64,000 bases of DNA from Branchiostoma lanceolatum (lineage: Eukaryota > Chordata > Leptocardii > Amphioxiformes > Branchiostomatidae), in contig NC_089722.1 in assembly GCF_035083965.1 (NCBI RefSeq), forward strand, positions 21,073,142-21,137,141, in the 5' to 3' direction. Shown here piece by piece: positions 10,525 through 25,500 of this stretch. The notes below the pieces were generated by a model, which worked only from the letters and a program-made list of their open reading frames with translations, had not been told where the DNA came from and did no database searches. Each line of letters begins with the position of its first letter. Within the stretch, counting starts at the first letter, position 1. Made by a program: the position numbers and the translations under genes.

Positions 10525-13500
10525 GTAAGAAACAACTTTTCTTGGATTCTAACTAGACGTGCGGAAATACCTTACAAGTCTTAATGAAGATTCTCCTATA
10601 CTGAGGAGAAACATGTACGAATTAGAAATTAAGACTTTGTCCAAAATCATGTCAACCTTAACAATGTTTTGTATGAGTAGGACGTGTACAAAACTGGCCA
10701 AGAAGACCACTCAAGGGACCAGGTCTATGTGGACAGGTGGTCTCAAAAGAAAAGGTTCTTAATCATTAATGCTTGTGTCAATGGGAAAAAATCATCCAAG
10801 GGACCACCAAAAATTATTAGAATGGCCAGGTAATCTTACTGTAGAAGTGGTTACTTGTACTGTAGTACATGTTGTATTCGTCTTCAATGCTAAAACTAGT
10901 CATGTTTCTTTGTATAAGAGTTTTGTGGGAGTGGTTCAGTATTGGGTCTGGAGGCTACTGGACTAAAATTTCCCTTTACTTAGGAAGTTTATGTTGTCTC
11001 TTTGTGGTCGTTGCATAGCTTGTAACAGAAGGTGTTTATAAAATTCATAGTCATTACAATCTCAAAGACATTGTAAAGAAAAAGACTGTTGGAAGTGTCC
11101 TCATCATTGAAAAAGGTGGGGGCATGTTCGGACAGGGAACCCCGATGACTCGCTATTCAAACTTCTCAGGTAGCATTCTTTCCCAGACATGCTGAAACCT
11201 GATTGGCCGACGTGTTGTTTCGACAAAGAACACACCTTGCTTGCAGTGACAATCACCTCCTTGTATGCCCACACTCAAGACGGTCAGATCTTCACCAAAT
11301 AAGGAAGTCGTTGAATATTCATAGAGCAAAAGCTGCTACTCTCAGCGGTCCTTGGTGGTAAGCATTGAAAGGGGGACTGAGTAATCCACCACAGTGAAGT
11401 TGATTTTTTTGTGGGTACAGATTTGGATTACTGTTTGTTCTGTGGTCTCTTTTGTCGCACAGCAAGGCAACAAATGACCTTTACATATAAAAGGCCACAT
11501 GCTAATGGTGAAACTGGTTCACCTGAGTATATAGTCAATAGATGCTAAGAATATGAGTCTCTGGGGTATTGAAAAGAAAGCCTAGCCTGAGCTTCTTATT
11601 TTTTGTGGTTTCATAGATTTCAGTAGGTTAAGAAAAGCATAAGTGAAGGAACTCTGAGTTTTTCGTATGTAGATATAGAGATTTTGTTGGTTGTGAAACT
11701 TGTGATACTTATAGGTCTCTTTGTCTATTCAGATTTCTCCTACTAATTTCTGTTTTCTTGTAAAAAAATTGTATCTTATGGGGTGTAGAGAGGAATTACT
11801 AGTAGTACATGTAGTAGATCTACTGGCACCTCACTTTGACCAAAAGTCTGATTCTCTGGCTAGCTTGCTAGCAGATGATCAACATTATGCTTTTGTTGTA
11901 AATCTTATCTTTGCATGTCATTGTAATTGAAAATTTCTGGTTACTTGTGTTAGCTTGGCATCAAGCATTGGTTTACTTCCCATCAGTAACTAGGCATGCC
12001 GTATTTGTTTGTGGTTTCTTGCCAACCCAAGGGGAAAAATCTTGATTCTGTTGCTTCCCAGGCTTAACAATGCAAACACTGGCCATAGATACAGTACAAC
12101 ATTTGACAAACCTTGTCCTATCTTGGTACCAGTTGTCTTTTAGGTGGCCTTGGGGTCAGCCTTGTTTTTCCCCCAGTAGATTTGTACGGTACCTGTACAT
12201 GTGCCAAATTTTAGATTGATGTTTTACAGAGGCCTAGATGTGGGGACAGTGGCTAACGGAAAAACAAGCCTAGCCCCCAGGTTATATTTTTGGTTATCAA
12301 TTTCAGCCACTGGTGGCAACTGTAACTAAAATAGATATCTAACACTTTGGTCCAAAATACAGTACTGCCAAACTGTTTTTCTCAACAAAATTCCCTTCTA
12401 AAGAAACTGAGGCTCCAATTTAAAACCCCTCCAGGTAATTCAATCCCGCTTGGTGTTTTCAGAAAAGATGTTGCTGATACTGCAATTTTTCATGCACACC
12501 TGATTTCATGCCTGAGGGACTAATTTCTGGCCGTCAATTAGAGGGAGGCTCAGCCTGTGAAAAACAACTCTCAATCTTCTCTCCTGTATGGCAGAGACCA
12601 GAGACATTATGCATAATGAGCCTCAGAGTGAGGCTGTTATTCTCCACTGGCCAGGGCTGTTGCTGGGCAGATTTGGGTCTAAATAGATAGGGAGGATGTG
12701 TAAGGGTTTACCAGTAAACCAGTACAGGTTGTTGATATTTACGGAAAATTAGAAATACACCATTTTTTTATTCTCTAAGGTTGCAAATGCTAAAGGTTTT
12801 TAAGGCAAATAATTTTGCTTTTCTTGTTGGAATTTGAAATGAATATTATGCTATCTTTTCCATAAATGGTATTCCCATTGTTGGACTTTCTTTTGAGATT
12901 AGAGTTTTTTTGGAACAGAATCCCTGAGAGGATAGAAATAAAGGGACTGTTTGCTTATGTTGTGAAAACCTGGGGCTGGGAGGTAATTTGTGGCAACTGG
13001 TTATCAATATGGACAAGGACATTCTAATATGGCAAAACCATTGTTGTACATCAAACAAGAGTCTAGAGATGATCTTCTGAGTACTGTTTTGTACCAACAG
13101 CCAAGATTACCTGTGTTATGAGACGTGATATGGGATTAATGGGAACTGCAGCCAGAAAAAGTCAAAGAACAAATCACAAAATGATTTAGAGTTTATCCAG
13201 GTGGCTAGTAGATGGTTGTTATCTTGGACGTTATACTTGATGACGTCCAAAACATCTCTCACAAGTTTCATTTTTCCTCTAGTTGTTTTTCATTTTTTTT
13301 TTTTTTTTTTTTTTTTCAAAGCTTTATTCAAAATACTCAAAATACAATACATACAAAAAATACAGATTTAACAGTTCACAGTTCACAAATTGGACAGTAC
13401 ATGCTTGCATGTTCTATTGTTTCTGTTGTTTACCAGATTGAAAAGTAAATTGACTTCTGATTTAAAAATGCTGAATATGTCTATTGGTATGTACTTGTCA

Positions 13501-16500
13501 CTGTTTCTGTTATTGCACCAGTTTCTAAATATGACTTTCTTTGCAATGCATATAAGTAAATTGATTGTTACATATATTTCAGATGTGTTATAGGGGTGGT
13601 TTGTTTTATATCCCAGTACAATTTCTATCAGGCTTACTTCTATAGTACACTTAAAACATTTATATATCACATTACAAAAGTTTTTCCAGAATGTTGTGAG
13701 ACATTTACACGTTAAGAAAAGATGCTTGTAATCCTCAACACAGCTACATATATTACATTTGCTCGACATATTTTTCCAAACACACAAAAGTTTTCCACAA
13801 GGTAGTATTTCGTGTAGTATTTTATAATTAGTTTGTGACATATGTGTTCCCAATATGGGATTTATCTGGTTCTGCCATATGTTTTTCCAGTTGAACTTAC
13901 ACTCAAAAAACATTTCCCATTTCTTTTCCACATATGGTGACATAAATTTTTGTTGAACAACATTTTGATATAAATCAGAGGTTTTAATAGTGTCTACAGT
14001 TTTCACCTTTTTCGCAGAAAGCACATACAAAGTGGGCAATGCTTCACTTTTCTTACTGGATACATTACAAGTCCCACATTTCCACTGTCTAGGTATAGCT
14101 TGTTTTAAAGTCAGGAGCTCACAAGCCCAGTTTCGCTTTATTTTCAACTTCTGAAAACAGGTCTTATCTGCTAGAAGTTTACCATTATGCAGTATGTCTT
14201 TTATATATATAAAACCAGATTTAATCCAATGGGGGTAAAACAAGGGTTTACCTTGTGATAATACATGTCTATTCCCCCAGATAACCTGGTTTTGAATGTT
14301 CTCTGTTGTATGTGGCTTTGTACAAACAGCATTTGCATTTTGCCAAGCAGCAATGATCTGTTTGTAAAAGATAGGTAACTCACTCAAGTGCTTTTCTTCA
14401 ATCCAATTCATTTCAAAAACTAGATTCACACTTCCCATTACTGCTGAGAGAAAGTGAGAAGGTATATGTCTCCAAGAGCCACTACCATTACATATTCGTT
14501 TGGCCCATGAGGCAAGTAGGGCATCCTTTACACTGTATATATCCAGCATTCGAAGCCCACCTTGGTCGTAATTTCCAACCAATGTTTTTCTTTTTCTTTT
14601 ATCTCCTTTTCCACTCCACACAAAGTTGAAAAAAGCAGTGTTTAATTCTTTCAATATAGACAAGGGTGCTGGCATTACATTCATGATATATGTTACTTTA
14701 GCCGCTGCTAATGATTTTACAATGGTAATTTTTCCAAAAAGTGTAAGATTTCTTTGTCGCCAGGTGTTAAGTATTGTCTTTATCTGTTTCACTTTGTCTT
14801 CCCAGTTTAATTTTATTAAACTCTTACTACAATGACCAAAGTACACACCCAGTGATTTTATTGGTGTTAACGGCCATGTAATTCCCCCTATGTCCTTCTT
14901 TTTTGTCTTCCATGTGCCTATCCACAATCCTTTTGTCTTGGCTTTATTTAGAATGGGTCCAGCAACACTTGAGAATGACCTAAGACATCTAAGTGCTTCA
15001 TGTAGTGATTCCTCTGTTGATAAGAATACTGTAGTGTCGTCAGCTACTTGGCAGAGTTTTATCTCTTCTTCATTCACTTTTATACCCTTAATGTTACTAT
15101 TGGTTTGCATACTATAAAATAAGATTTCTGCCACAAGTAAAAAAAGCAAGGCACTTAAGGGGCATCCTTGTCTTATACCTCTCTGAATTTGAAAGCTAGC
15201 TGTTTTCCACCCGTTGTTAATAACTGAAGCTAGGCAGTCAGTGTAGATAATTTTGACCCATTGTATAAAGTTGGGGCCAAAATTGAACTTCTCTAAGACC
15301 TTAAACATAAAATTATGTTCCACACAATCGAAAGCTTTTTCAAAATCTAAAAATAACACCATTCCTTGTAGATTTTTAGTGTCACAGAAATCAATTATAT
15401 CTTGTATTAATCTAACGTTTTGTCCTATAAATCTCCCTTTAATGTAGGCACATTGATCCTTGTTAATTAGGTTTTCTAGATGGGGTTTAATCCTATTAGC
15501 CAAGATAAAGGCTAGGATTTTATAATCAGTATTTAATAGGCTTATCGGTCTCCAATTGGTAAGTGTTTCTGGGTCTCCATTTTTAAATATTAGTCTTAGC
15601 ATGGCTTTTCTGAAAGACTGTGGCAACTTGCCTTCATTGAGTGCCCAGCAGATAACAGAGTGCACTAAACTTCCTATTGAAGGCCAAAAGAGCTTATAAA
15701 ATTCAGGTGGTAATCCATCACATCCAGGGGTTTTACCTAGTTTCATACCTAATACAGCTTCTTCACAATCCTGCAATGTAATTGGTTTGTCACACCTTTC
15801 TTTTTCTTCATCAGATAGTGTTTTCTGAATATTGACTGAAGTGAGATAGTTCTCAATTTTATCATCAGGTACATTTTTGGAGGAGTATAGCGTTTGATAA
15901 AAACTTCTACATTCCTTTAGTATTTCTACCTGGTCGTGTATTTTCCCATTTTCTAATGAGGTTATACAGTTTTGACTTGGTTTTTTGTTTTCTAAATTTA
16001 GGAAGTACTTTGTAGGCTTTTCTCCTTCTGTAATGTATTTTGTCTTTGCTCTTATCTGCTGTCCTTTTGCCTTTTCCTGAATAATACTTTCTAACTGTGT
16101 TTTAACATTCTCATATTCAGTCAGGGTTTGGGGATTTAAGTCAGTATCTAACTTTTGTTCTAATCTTTTTAGTCTATTTTCTAGTTCCTTTTCTAGTTTG
16201 TTTCTCTCTTTATTTTTATGCTTGGACCAGCTTATAGATAGTTCTTTTATCTTCATTTTACATATTTCCCATATCATGTCAGGTGTATAATGTTTCAGTT
16301 CTTCTTTTGTATCATCAATGACCTTTTCTATTTCTTGCTTATATCCTGGATCCGTTAAAAGGTTAACATTTAGTTTCCAGAATCCATTTCCTCTTGGTGC
16401 TTCTCTGCTGTGCAAATTAATAAACACAGCACTATGGTCGCTACATATGCTAGCATAATGGTCAGCCTCAAAAACATCTGCAACCAGAGTGCTTGAGACA

Positions 16501-19500
16501 AACCAGTAGTCAAGTCTACATGCTATAAGAGGTGTTTTTTGTCTCCATGTGAAACTTTTATCCATCGGGTGTAGATGGCGAAAAATGTCTATAAGATCAA
16601 AATGGGAGCAAAGGTCTCTCAAGGATTCATTTTGTTGTTTTTCATGCCTAGACAAGCTGTCAGTCGTGACTCCAGTCCAGAGACAAAACTCTACACTTTT
16701 GTTTACCTACGATAACATCTACCTTTCAGCTGCCCAGTATTGCCCATAGCGAGATAAGCAGCAGTCCAGGCCAGTGTTGTTGTTTGCACTGCCCACAGCC
16801 CTCCCCCTGAGTTGACCAATGGCCTGACAGAAACCCACAGGGTAATCACACCTGTTGGAATTAAGAGTACTCCAGTCTGTGGGCCTCTCCGGAGTCACTC
16901 ACCTTTCAACACAAAGATTACAAACTGACTTCTTGTTTGCTTTTAGAGGTAACAGACCCTTCAAGATCTTAAAAACATCTTTTTAGACATTCCTTTGTAT
17001 CCCATAGTCACTAATACAGTATATCGATAAAGTTGAGTTTCTGTACTCTTTTGTGTTTGCTGCATCATGAGGTATATCATATATATTTTGAATAATAAAT
17101 CGGAAAGAACCCCATCATCCCTTTGTTGAAAGTTTTCAAAGTTGGCATCTTGATTTAAATACCACATAACAAGGGTATGTTTGTTTGAAAACAGTTGTCC
17201 TGCATTTTAGCTCTTTGGAAATACCTTCTCTGTGCTGCCTAACCCCATATCCAATGCAAATTCAGTGTCAAACGGCTAACTTGGCATGCTGAATGTTAAA
17301 TTTTATTGAATTTCTTCAAGTCCAGCAAACTTGGCAAAGCTGAGGGAAGATATTTTGATTGTAAAAATAAATGCAAGACAGAAGTTTCTTAGCAGTAGGG
17401 TTTTCGTAGGTTATTTGATTGATACAGGATAGCCTTGACAGAATAATTAGTTTTTCCTCAAGCCCTTGTGAAACTGCCCTAGGTCATATTTCTTTCCTGA
17501 CAGGACTAAGGGACAGTTTGTTTCTCCACGGGATGTAAATGGTTAACCCCAGGGATAATCCAATCTTGTTTATCTCCTGCCAGTTTGACTACTGACAGAT
17601 AGGCACATGCATGTTGTAGAGAGTTGTACGAGAAGAGTAGTAGAGTTTTGGTTTGATCTGCTTGGAGATTAGAGTTTTCAGTTAGTTAGGAATTTTTCTA
17701 CAGTAAGGCCACACCAATTTAATTTCGATTTAAAAAGATAAAGCTAGATTTGAACATCAACATGAAAATAGACTCAGGGGAAGTCTGTATCCTGGTACAC
17801 ACAGTTTCAGGGAGCCAAATGCCTGTTTTCCTTCCATCCCCACTGTTTTCATGATGTGATCTTGCTAAAACTTTGCAAAGAAATGCTTGAGAAGCAACAT
17901 ATTAAATCCATGGCCTACATCTTTTCTGTAAGGCACTTGGATTGCCACAATGCTTGAATCCATACTTAACATTAAGACATTAAAAGAAAAGGTGTGGACT
18001 GAAGCATATTACTATTGGTATATCATATGGGTTGCATTTTATTTTTAAAGAGATATAAACAACCAAGGAAAGATTGGCTGAACCACAGAAAAAAAACAAC
18101 AGAATTTTATCACAGATGTCTTTGAAATGCCAAGCTAGCCACCAACAATTGATGTCACACCTCAGGTATATTGGAGTACCCAGGTACTGAATTTCCTGTG
18201 GAGCCGTGGTGTGACAACACCTGACCAATCCCCTTCTTCGTAAACAATTTGATATTTAGTTATGCAGATCTGCTTCTGAGCCCCTACTCGCTCAAAGGAA
18301 TGACCTGCACGCATTATGAAAGTAGGTCACATTGAGTGGCAGTTGGATCAGCATGTATTGAGCAATTTTTAAAAAATTGTTACATAGTGCCTTTTCTAGG
18401 GGTTTTGTTTCTCAAGAAGTTAGCTTCTGAACTAGAAACTGATATGTTAGTTTGGACAGGCCTGGCTGATAGGCCTTAGGGTAGAAAGAAAAAAGTTACC
18501 TGAATACCTGCTCAACCTAGGTCTATGTTGTAGAAGCAGAAAATGCATAATTTGATGTTAAAATGTTTTCTTTTTCTTTTTTTTTGAGACCAGTAAGTTC
18601 CAATTATGAATGACCAATTAACCACACATCACTTTCTACCTACCTGATTCTACATGACTGAACGAACTAGTGACCTGTACTGTCCATTAGTGAGCCTTCT
18701 AATGTCATTCCTAATTGCAAGTGATGGTAAATGATGTAGTGGCCTATTAAAGTTGTGTTTTAAAAAGGTGCATGCTGTGCTATATCATATGGAGTCATTT
18801 ATGCTTTACCACACTGAAGTAGAAACCATGCTAGCCTGAGCTTTTCTTGATTACACATGGTTGTTGAATTATCTAAACTCCCAAACAGTGAAGCTGAATA
18901 AATGTACATCCTTTGATATTACAAAATGTAACGTAAAATCAAGCAAGACTTGTTTTTCTCTTGAACTCCTGGAGTGACATGTTTTCTTCACATCTTGAGA
19001 TTTCCTTGACCCTTAGAAACAGCAAGACATGCTCCAAGGCATAAATCTGCAGTGACGTACTGTACTTGCTGGCAGTTCACCCCTCTATTCAGCTGTAGCC
19101 CTTCTGTGACGCTCCCCTACGGCTTCTTTATTTGTTAAAGCCACCCTCCAGCCTTCAAGCATAAGCATCTTTTGTTAGAACGAAATCCTAATGAAACCAC
19201 ATATTGACAATTCCTATATTTCAAATTGAATGCTTTATTGTCCCATCTGGTAGCTTTGTGTTATTCAAATGCAAATCTCGCAGGCTGTTTGTTATTCAAA
19301 GTAAAATTTCATGTCCACTGCCTGCTCTATGGAGGAATTAAAGAGATAATAAAGAGACCTCAAAAGAAGATACAGGAGACCACTAATTGATTATCCCCTA
19401 ATACATATAAAGGCTAATTTTCTTAGGGCGGATAAAAATCCCTTCGGGGCCTAACATACCACCCGTAGGTTATGACGCAACTCAAGTACTGTAAACGCAT

Positions 19501-22500
19501 TTAAGTTTGCGGTGATTCAATTTTGCTGTAGGAAGAAAAGGGAGTATTCACGGTGGTTTTTAGTTTGTGGTTGAAACAAGCTGGTAGGTGGGCCGAAGAC
19601 AGATTAAGATTTTTTCTTGGTGGCTTAAGTTTTGCAGGGAAGGGGCTACTGTGAAAACTGCATGCATTTAAAGATCGCGAACTTAAATGCATTTACAGTA
19701 AATGGTTAGTAGAGGATCAAATCAGCAAGATTACTTCAGTCAAAGAAAAGAAACAGCACTGGTCCTCATTAGATGTCTCTGTAGTGAAAGAGACATCCAA
19801 CAGAGAGATGCAATCACCTCATTTAACCTTTCTAACGATGAGCTAATGGGGACCCTGACATTTGGACAGAGTCTGCATCTTTATAGAATTCAAGAGCATC
19901 CTTAATCCTGTATAAATCCTTGTATCACGAAGCTGACAGAGAGACTCAGACATTTGTTGCAATTAGGTTTATCGTTGTCAACGGTTGTGTTGAAAGTAAC
20001 TGGCATTTTCAGTGATGCCGGAATCAAAGGTTACAACCTTTGCTTCAGGGTCTGTCTTCAGACTAAACTATTCAGTTGAAGAGCTAGGGCTAAGTCAGTA
20101 CAAAATGGAAATCTGTTAAAAAGCAACAAAAGGAACAGGCAGACTAGTCTAACTTTTAAATATCATAAAAAAGGAGACTCGTTTTTCATCTAATGATAAT
20201 AAGGATCGCTGTTGCTATCATAGGATTCTCTACTCTGATTCCCAGACACAATTTACCTTCCAGTCACAGCCATTCTTGGCAACCAATTTGAGTCCTGTCA
20301 CACGTCATACAACAATCTGTGCATTGCAGAAATTGTTGAGAGAAGAAGACCTTGAGATATTTTGGCTCTTGTGATTCCCAGCCTGCTTTAGAAACGAGAA
20401 AAGGAATTAAATATGTTTTACAGTAGAAAAGCAGTCACACTTCTTTTAAGACTCATTCAGTAGTGTAGTTCTTTTGAAAATAGGTAGAGGGCATTGTTAG
20501 TAACACTTTTACCATCTCTCTGCAGATACTGACTACCTCAACATCACCGATGCCAACATCACAGACAACATGACAGTTATTCTACCCATGGAAGAAGAAG
20601 GCTGTATTGCTCAGGATGAGAGACTGAACTTGGCCTACACCATTGGATCTTTCTTGCTCAGCGGAATGACCTTTCCTCTCGGGATGTTCATGGACAAGTT
20701 CGGGTCCCGAAACCTCAGGATGGCTGGCAGTGTCATGTTTGGATTATCCAGTGTATTATTTGCAATTGCAGCAAGAAGTGAGTGGGATTTTTTCTTTGCA
20801 AAGTTACATTGATTTTGCTACCTTAGTAACGTGATAAAACTTGAAAATCCAACACTGATTCCTTCAGTCAATGTACATAGAGAATAGTACACAAGTCATA
20901 CAATACAATTTCGTGTCCTCAATTAAAAAAATCGTGAGCACATCATTCCCAATGTCCGAATTTGGTATTGGAATATTCGAAAGTCATGCATATATGGTGC
21001 AAGCATGAAGTGCGTGAGAATATTTGATGGAAGACCATGGGATAACGTAAAATACGGACCAGTCCGAAACACACATATCGAATGATATCATGTGTAACTT
21101 GCCAGGAATAACTAGCATGGGTTTATGGAAGCCCTAGTTAACTAGATAGGATGGCACCCAGGCTAAGGTATGATACATGTATATATAATAAGTCTTACGC
21201 TTGTTATTTTTCTTCTCAGCCAAGATGTCTATTCTCCTCTTCCCCGCGGTGTCGTTGAACGGCATGAGCGGGATTGTCCACGTCTTCACCGGGTTCCAAG
21301 TCACCAACCTGTTTGGTGACAAGCGAGGAACGATGATGAGCTTCTTTGTGGGCGCCTACGCATCCTCGGCTGTCGTCTTCCCAGCTATGAAGGTCAGTCT
21401 TGTGTTTTGTGTTAACAGATTAAAGTTGATTCCCACACCTTTTGGTGTATAGGGGCTTCCTTCATCTTCTACTATAGCCCTTGGGCCACTACAGTAGGGG
21501 ACTAGTTCCAATGGTAGTGGAGTGTGTTCAACTCACATATTCCCTGCTTTCTCTGCTAATTAAAGCAGAGAAAGCAGTTTAAGTCTTTTGAACCATTGTC
21601 TCCCAACTTTTCGAATGCAAAATCATTAATGAAGACTCTATCCCCTAGGTCATTGCACCAGTTTTTTTCTGCTTTGTGTACTATCACGCTACTATGTAAA
21701 TATGTGTTTTCCTTGACCTAGAATTCAAAGAACACAAACTTAAGCCGGAAGCACAACAATTACAGTGTCCAACAAGTTAGTGATCATAGAAGAGTTTGCT
21801 TTCAACGACATTTGCTTTGGACTTAAGAAATAGATGTTTTTTTTGCAAGAATGATTTGGTAACTTAGTACTATACTATATAAAATGAAATCACTTGATAC
21901 TTGTAACTTTGACTCAAGATATAACCCTCCTTTGTTTTTCCTTGCAGGGTCTGTACGATCTGGGTATTCCCTTTGACACCCTGTTCTTCTGCTATGCTGG
22001 ACTGATGGTCTTCGTCATCCTTAACTGCTACTTCAACGTGCCCAAGGAACCCATCCCTGGCCCTGAGGAGATGGACTTCAGAATCAAGTTCAGGTATGGT
22101 AAATCTTGAAACGTTCACTGGTTTTGTATTTTCAAGGTTTTCGTGAACCCATGTCACCATGATTGAATATGCATTTTTATTGTAGTACTACTGTAACTGT
22201 ACAGTAGAATTTTGTTCAACCACGAACTTATAACACTGCGAAAGCCGACTTACTGCATCTACTGTAATATTAAGTCCCCGCTAAAATAAAGGAGTATACA
22301 GTAAGTCTTCATGTATGGGTACACTAGAAAGTACTTCTCCAGCTTTGTGTGTTTGATTTGTAAGAGACATTACTTAACAACATTTCATTCTTGTTGCATA
22401 TTTGTAAAGTAGGTTTCCCTCAGGACACCAGGTTTTCCGATTCCTCACTCACCACTATTGTTGTGATTTTTTCTTCAGACCATTTGGCGTTCACCACAAG

Positions 22501-25500
22501 CTGACTGGGAAGCACTTCTATGGCATGGTGACCACCGTTGGCCGACGACTGAGCATCGACGAGAAGGGGGGACCGACCATGGCCTCTCACCTCAACCTGG
22601 AGATGGACTACAGCTCTGTGGACCATGGTGAGGGGTCAACTCTCTTTACTAGAATATCTGCAAGAAACTCAGGCTATTCAGTTGTACTTTAATCAAACTA
22701 AGGAAACAATGCCTTTAGTCAAATCTTGACGAATGAAGTCGAAACTTTAAAATATCAAGTCTCAGCTTGTCGAATATCAGGAATGTCAAGTCTCAACTCT
22801 TGTCATTTTCCTAATGTCACGGATAATGCCTTTAGCACAAATCTTGAATCCAGACATGCTTGATATAGAAGTAGTTGTAATTTTTCAATTAGATACTACT
22901 GATTTATTAATGAGCATCTATTGCATGCTGCTAATGTGTAATGATTCTTTTATGATTGTAGATGTAAGATGTATAATTTGTCTCAATGATATATGAACAA
23001 TGATCCTCACACCACTTTCTCTCTGGCGTAACAACACAATGACACCATCTACTTACCTTCACCTCCGTTAATTCATTATGCATGACAATTTTCAAAAGAG
23101 CCAATCCTTACTCACTTCATTACTGCTTCCATCATTTTTCTACTCATAATTTGCCTTGATTATTTTCCTTTTACTAATTCCATCACCACGCAGTCAAACA
23201 TATTTTTCTGGGTAGCACAAATCATGTTCGTCCAAGTAACCTTCCACCAACTGAAGTAGCCTTTAGCACCAAATTTGTATTTGGTACAAGGTTATGCAGT
23301 AGATGGAAGGTTAACCAAGTGTATTGAAAGATACACTTCCATGATCATTCAAAACAATTTGTCTCATTGTATCTAGTGGGGTATCGATTAGCTTATCTCC
23401 AAGCAGATCTACGGATAGCAAGACAGCATCCATGGGCCAGGTGGCCACCGGACATGCCGGAGATGGCTGGATATTATTTTGGCCCATGGCTTCTGTCTTG
23501 CTACTGGTAGATCTGTTTGGAGATTAGCTATTAGCTACAAACCAGAAACCTCTGTTTCACTACTGCATACTCTTATCCATGCTTGTGTTCTTTTTTTTTT
23601 TTCACCCTTCACACTAACACTGGCTCCCTTCTGGCACCTTTTTTTGTCGGCTTTGTTGCTGACATTAGCCCATCCTGTTGCAGCTATCCCGCCATTGTCC
23701 AAGAGTATCTGCACCATGGCGTTCTTTTGGAGCGTGGTCACCATGTGCATCGGTCAACTGAGACTCATCTTCTTCATTGGCGCGCTGAGTCAGATGTTAG
23801 GCAGAGTGTCGGGGGCAGACAGTTCCAAAGGTTGGTACTCGCACCTTTTGCATACTATGTACGTCAGAAGACTTGACAAGAATTTTCTCTGAGACCTGAA
23901 AGAAAAACTTTCTTAAGACATTTCTAAAGGAGTCGTCAACAAAATGTTCATGCATTTGCTACTACAAAAGGATACCAGTCTGATATACAGTCAAAACTGC
24001 CCACTAATATCTGGTCCATATGGACAGGTGGTCACTATAGACTTCTTTGCTTTTGTCAATGGAAAAAATTATCTATTCTAAGGGACCACCAAAAAGTGGT
24101 CACGTTGGCCAGGTGGTCACTAGTGCAGGTTTGAATGTACTCGTCAACTCTTCTGATTGTACATTTTTTTGTTGTACATGTAAATCAAAAAGAGGGAGGG
24201 GGGAATCTCAGCAGACTACTGTTTTGATTAACATGTGTTCACCTAGACCACATCTGTGTTTGCCTTTCTGTCCTAAATCAATCTTCCTTGTGTAACTACT
24301 GATATGCAGACAGGGCAACTCAAACAGACCTCACGTTAATTATATAAGAGAACTATGACATGAAAGATGCCGTCTTTCTATTACACACATGATGCCGGAA
24401 TCTTGTTTACTCTTCCTCCACTTACAAATTACAGTTTCCTTTGGACTTTGTTCAATTCCTCTTTGCTTGACGCGTGGTCAATGACTTACTTTCTTGATTG
24501 CACCTGTCTGCTCTTGGATTCATGTGGGGAAAATCATAGAAGTCGGCTGCAAAAAAGTTTTCACTGCAAGTTTTATTTTTGTGGTTTTCATGGTGCCCTC
24601 ACCACTGCGGATGCATGACACTGAATATGCGTTCCAATGTATTACTACTGTAATACAGAATTGTTTCAACTGCAAATTTTAAACAGTCTGCAAAAAAACT
24701 CCTTTTCTCCTTCTAAATATGGGAGTCTCAAAATAAATGGATTTACAGTACAAATGTATCTCCTCTTACATACAATGTATTTTCTTGAATCAGATGTACA
24801 TTTGGCCTCACAATCATTGTTAACTTAAATTACAAACAAATGTCCTTAATTTTCATCATCTGAAAAACAATTGTAATGGTTAAAAAGCAGCACTAATTTT
24901 CTATGCACTTCACTGTTACTTACTGCTAAATAAACAGTAGTATGTTCTAACCACTCACATTCTGCTTTATCCTAAATGCACAAGCCAAGAATGAAATGTT
25001 TTTATGATCCCTTATTAATGGTGTATTGTGTGATGGTGGCTGTATTCATAACTGACTGCTTCTTGACTGTGTTCTTGAATGATCATGCTGTGGTGATTTC
25101 TTCATGCTTCAATCTAACCAGAAATGCATTACTTCTACACCCCCCCTCCACTATCTATGCTGCTACTTCTGGGCTTGGTGAAACTATAAAGGAGCCCAGT
25201 ATATTGGTAGGTGAAGGGCTCAATCTTAACTTCTGCACTGACATATCACTTGCATGCACTATTTGACGTACACTGTAAAATGCTTTACTAGTATGTATTC
25301 TGTACAACTTACACCCCTTGCACTGTTTGCGGAAATTTCCAAGTATAAGTTCTTTGACAAACACCCTAAATCTAGCAATATTGCCGGTGATAAAATCAAT
25401 GATAAGAATGCCCGGTCGTAAATGGCTTTTAGCTCTGTTAGAGTTACTAGTACCAGTAGTCAGTGGATGCTATCTTTTAGCATAAGCCAACAAATATCAC

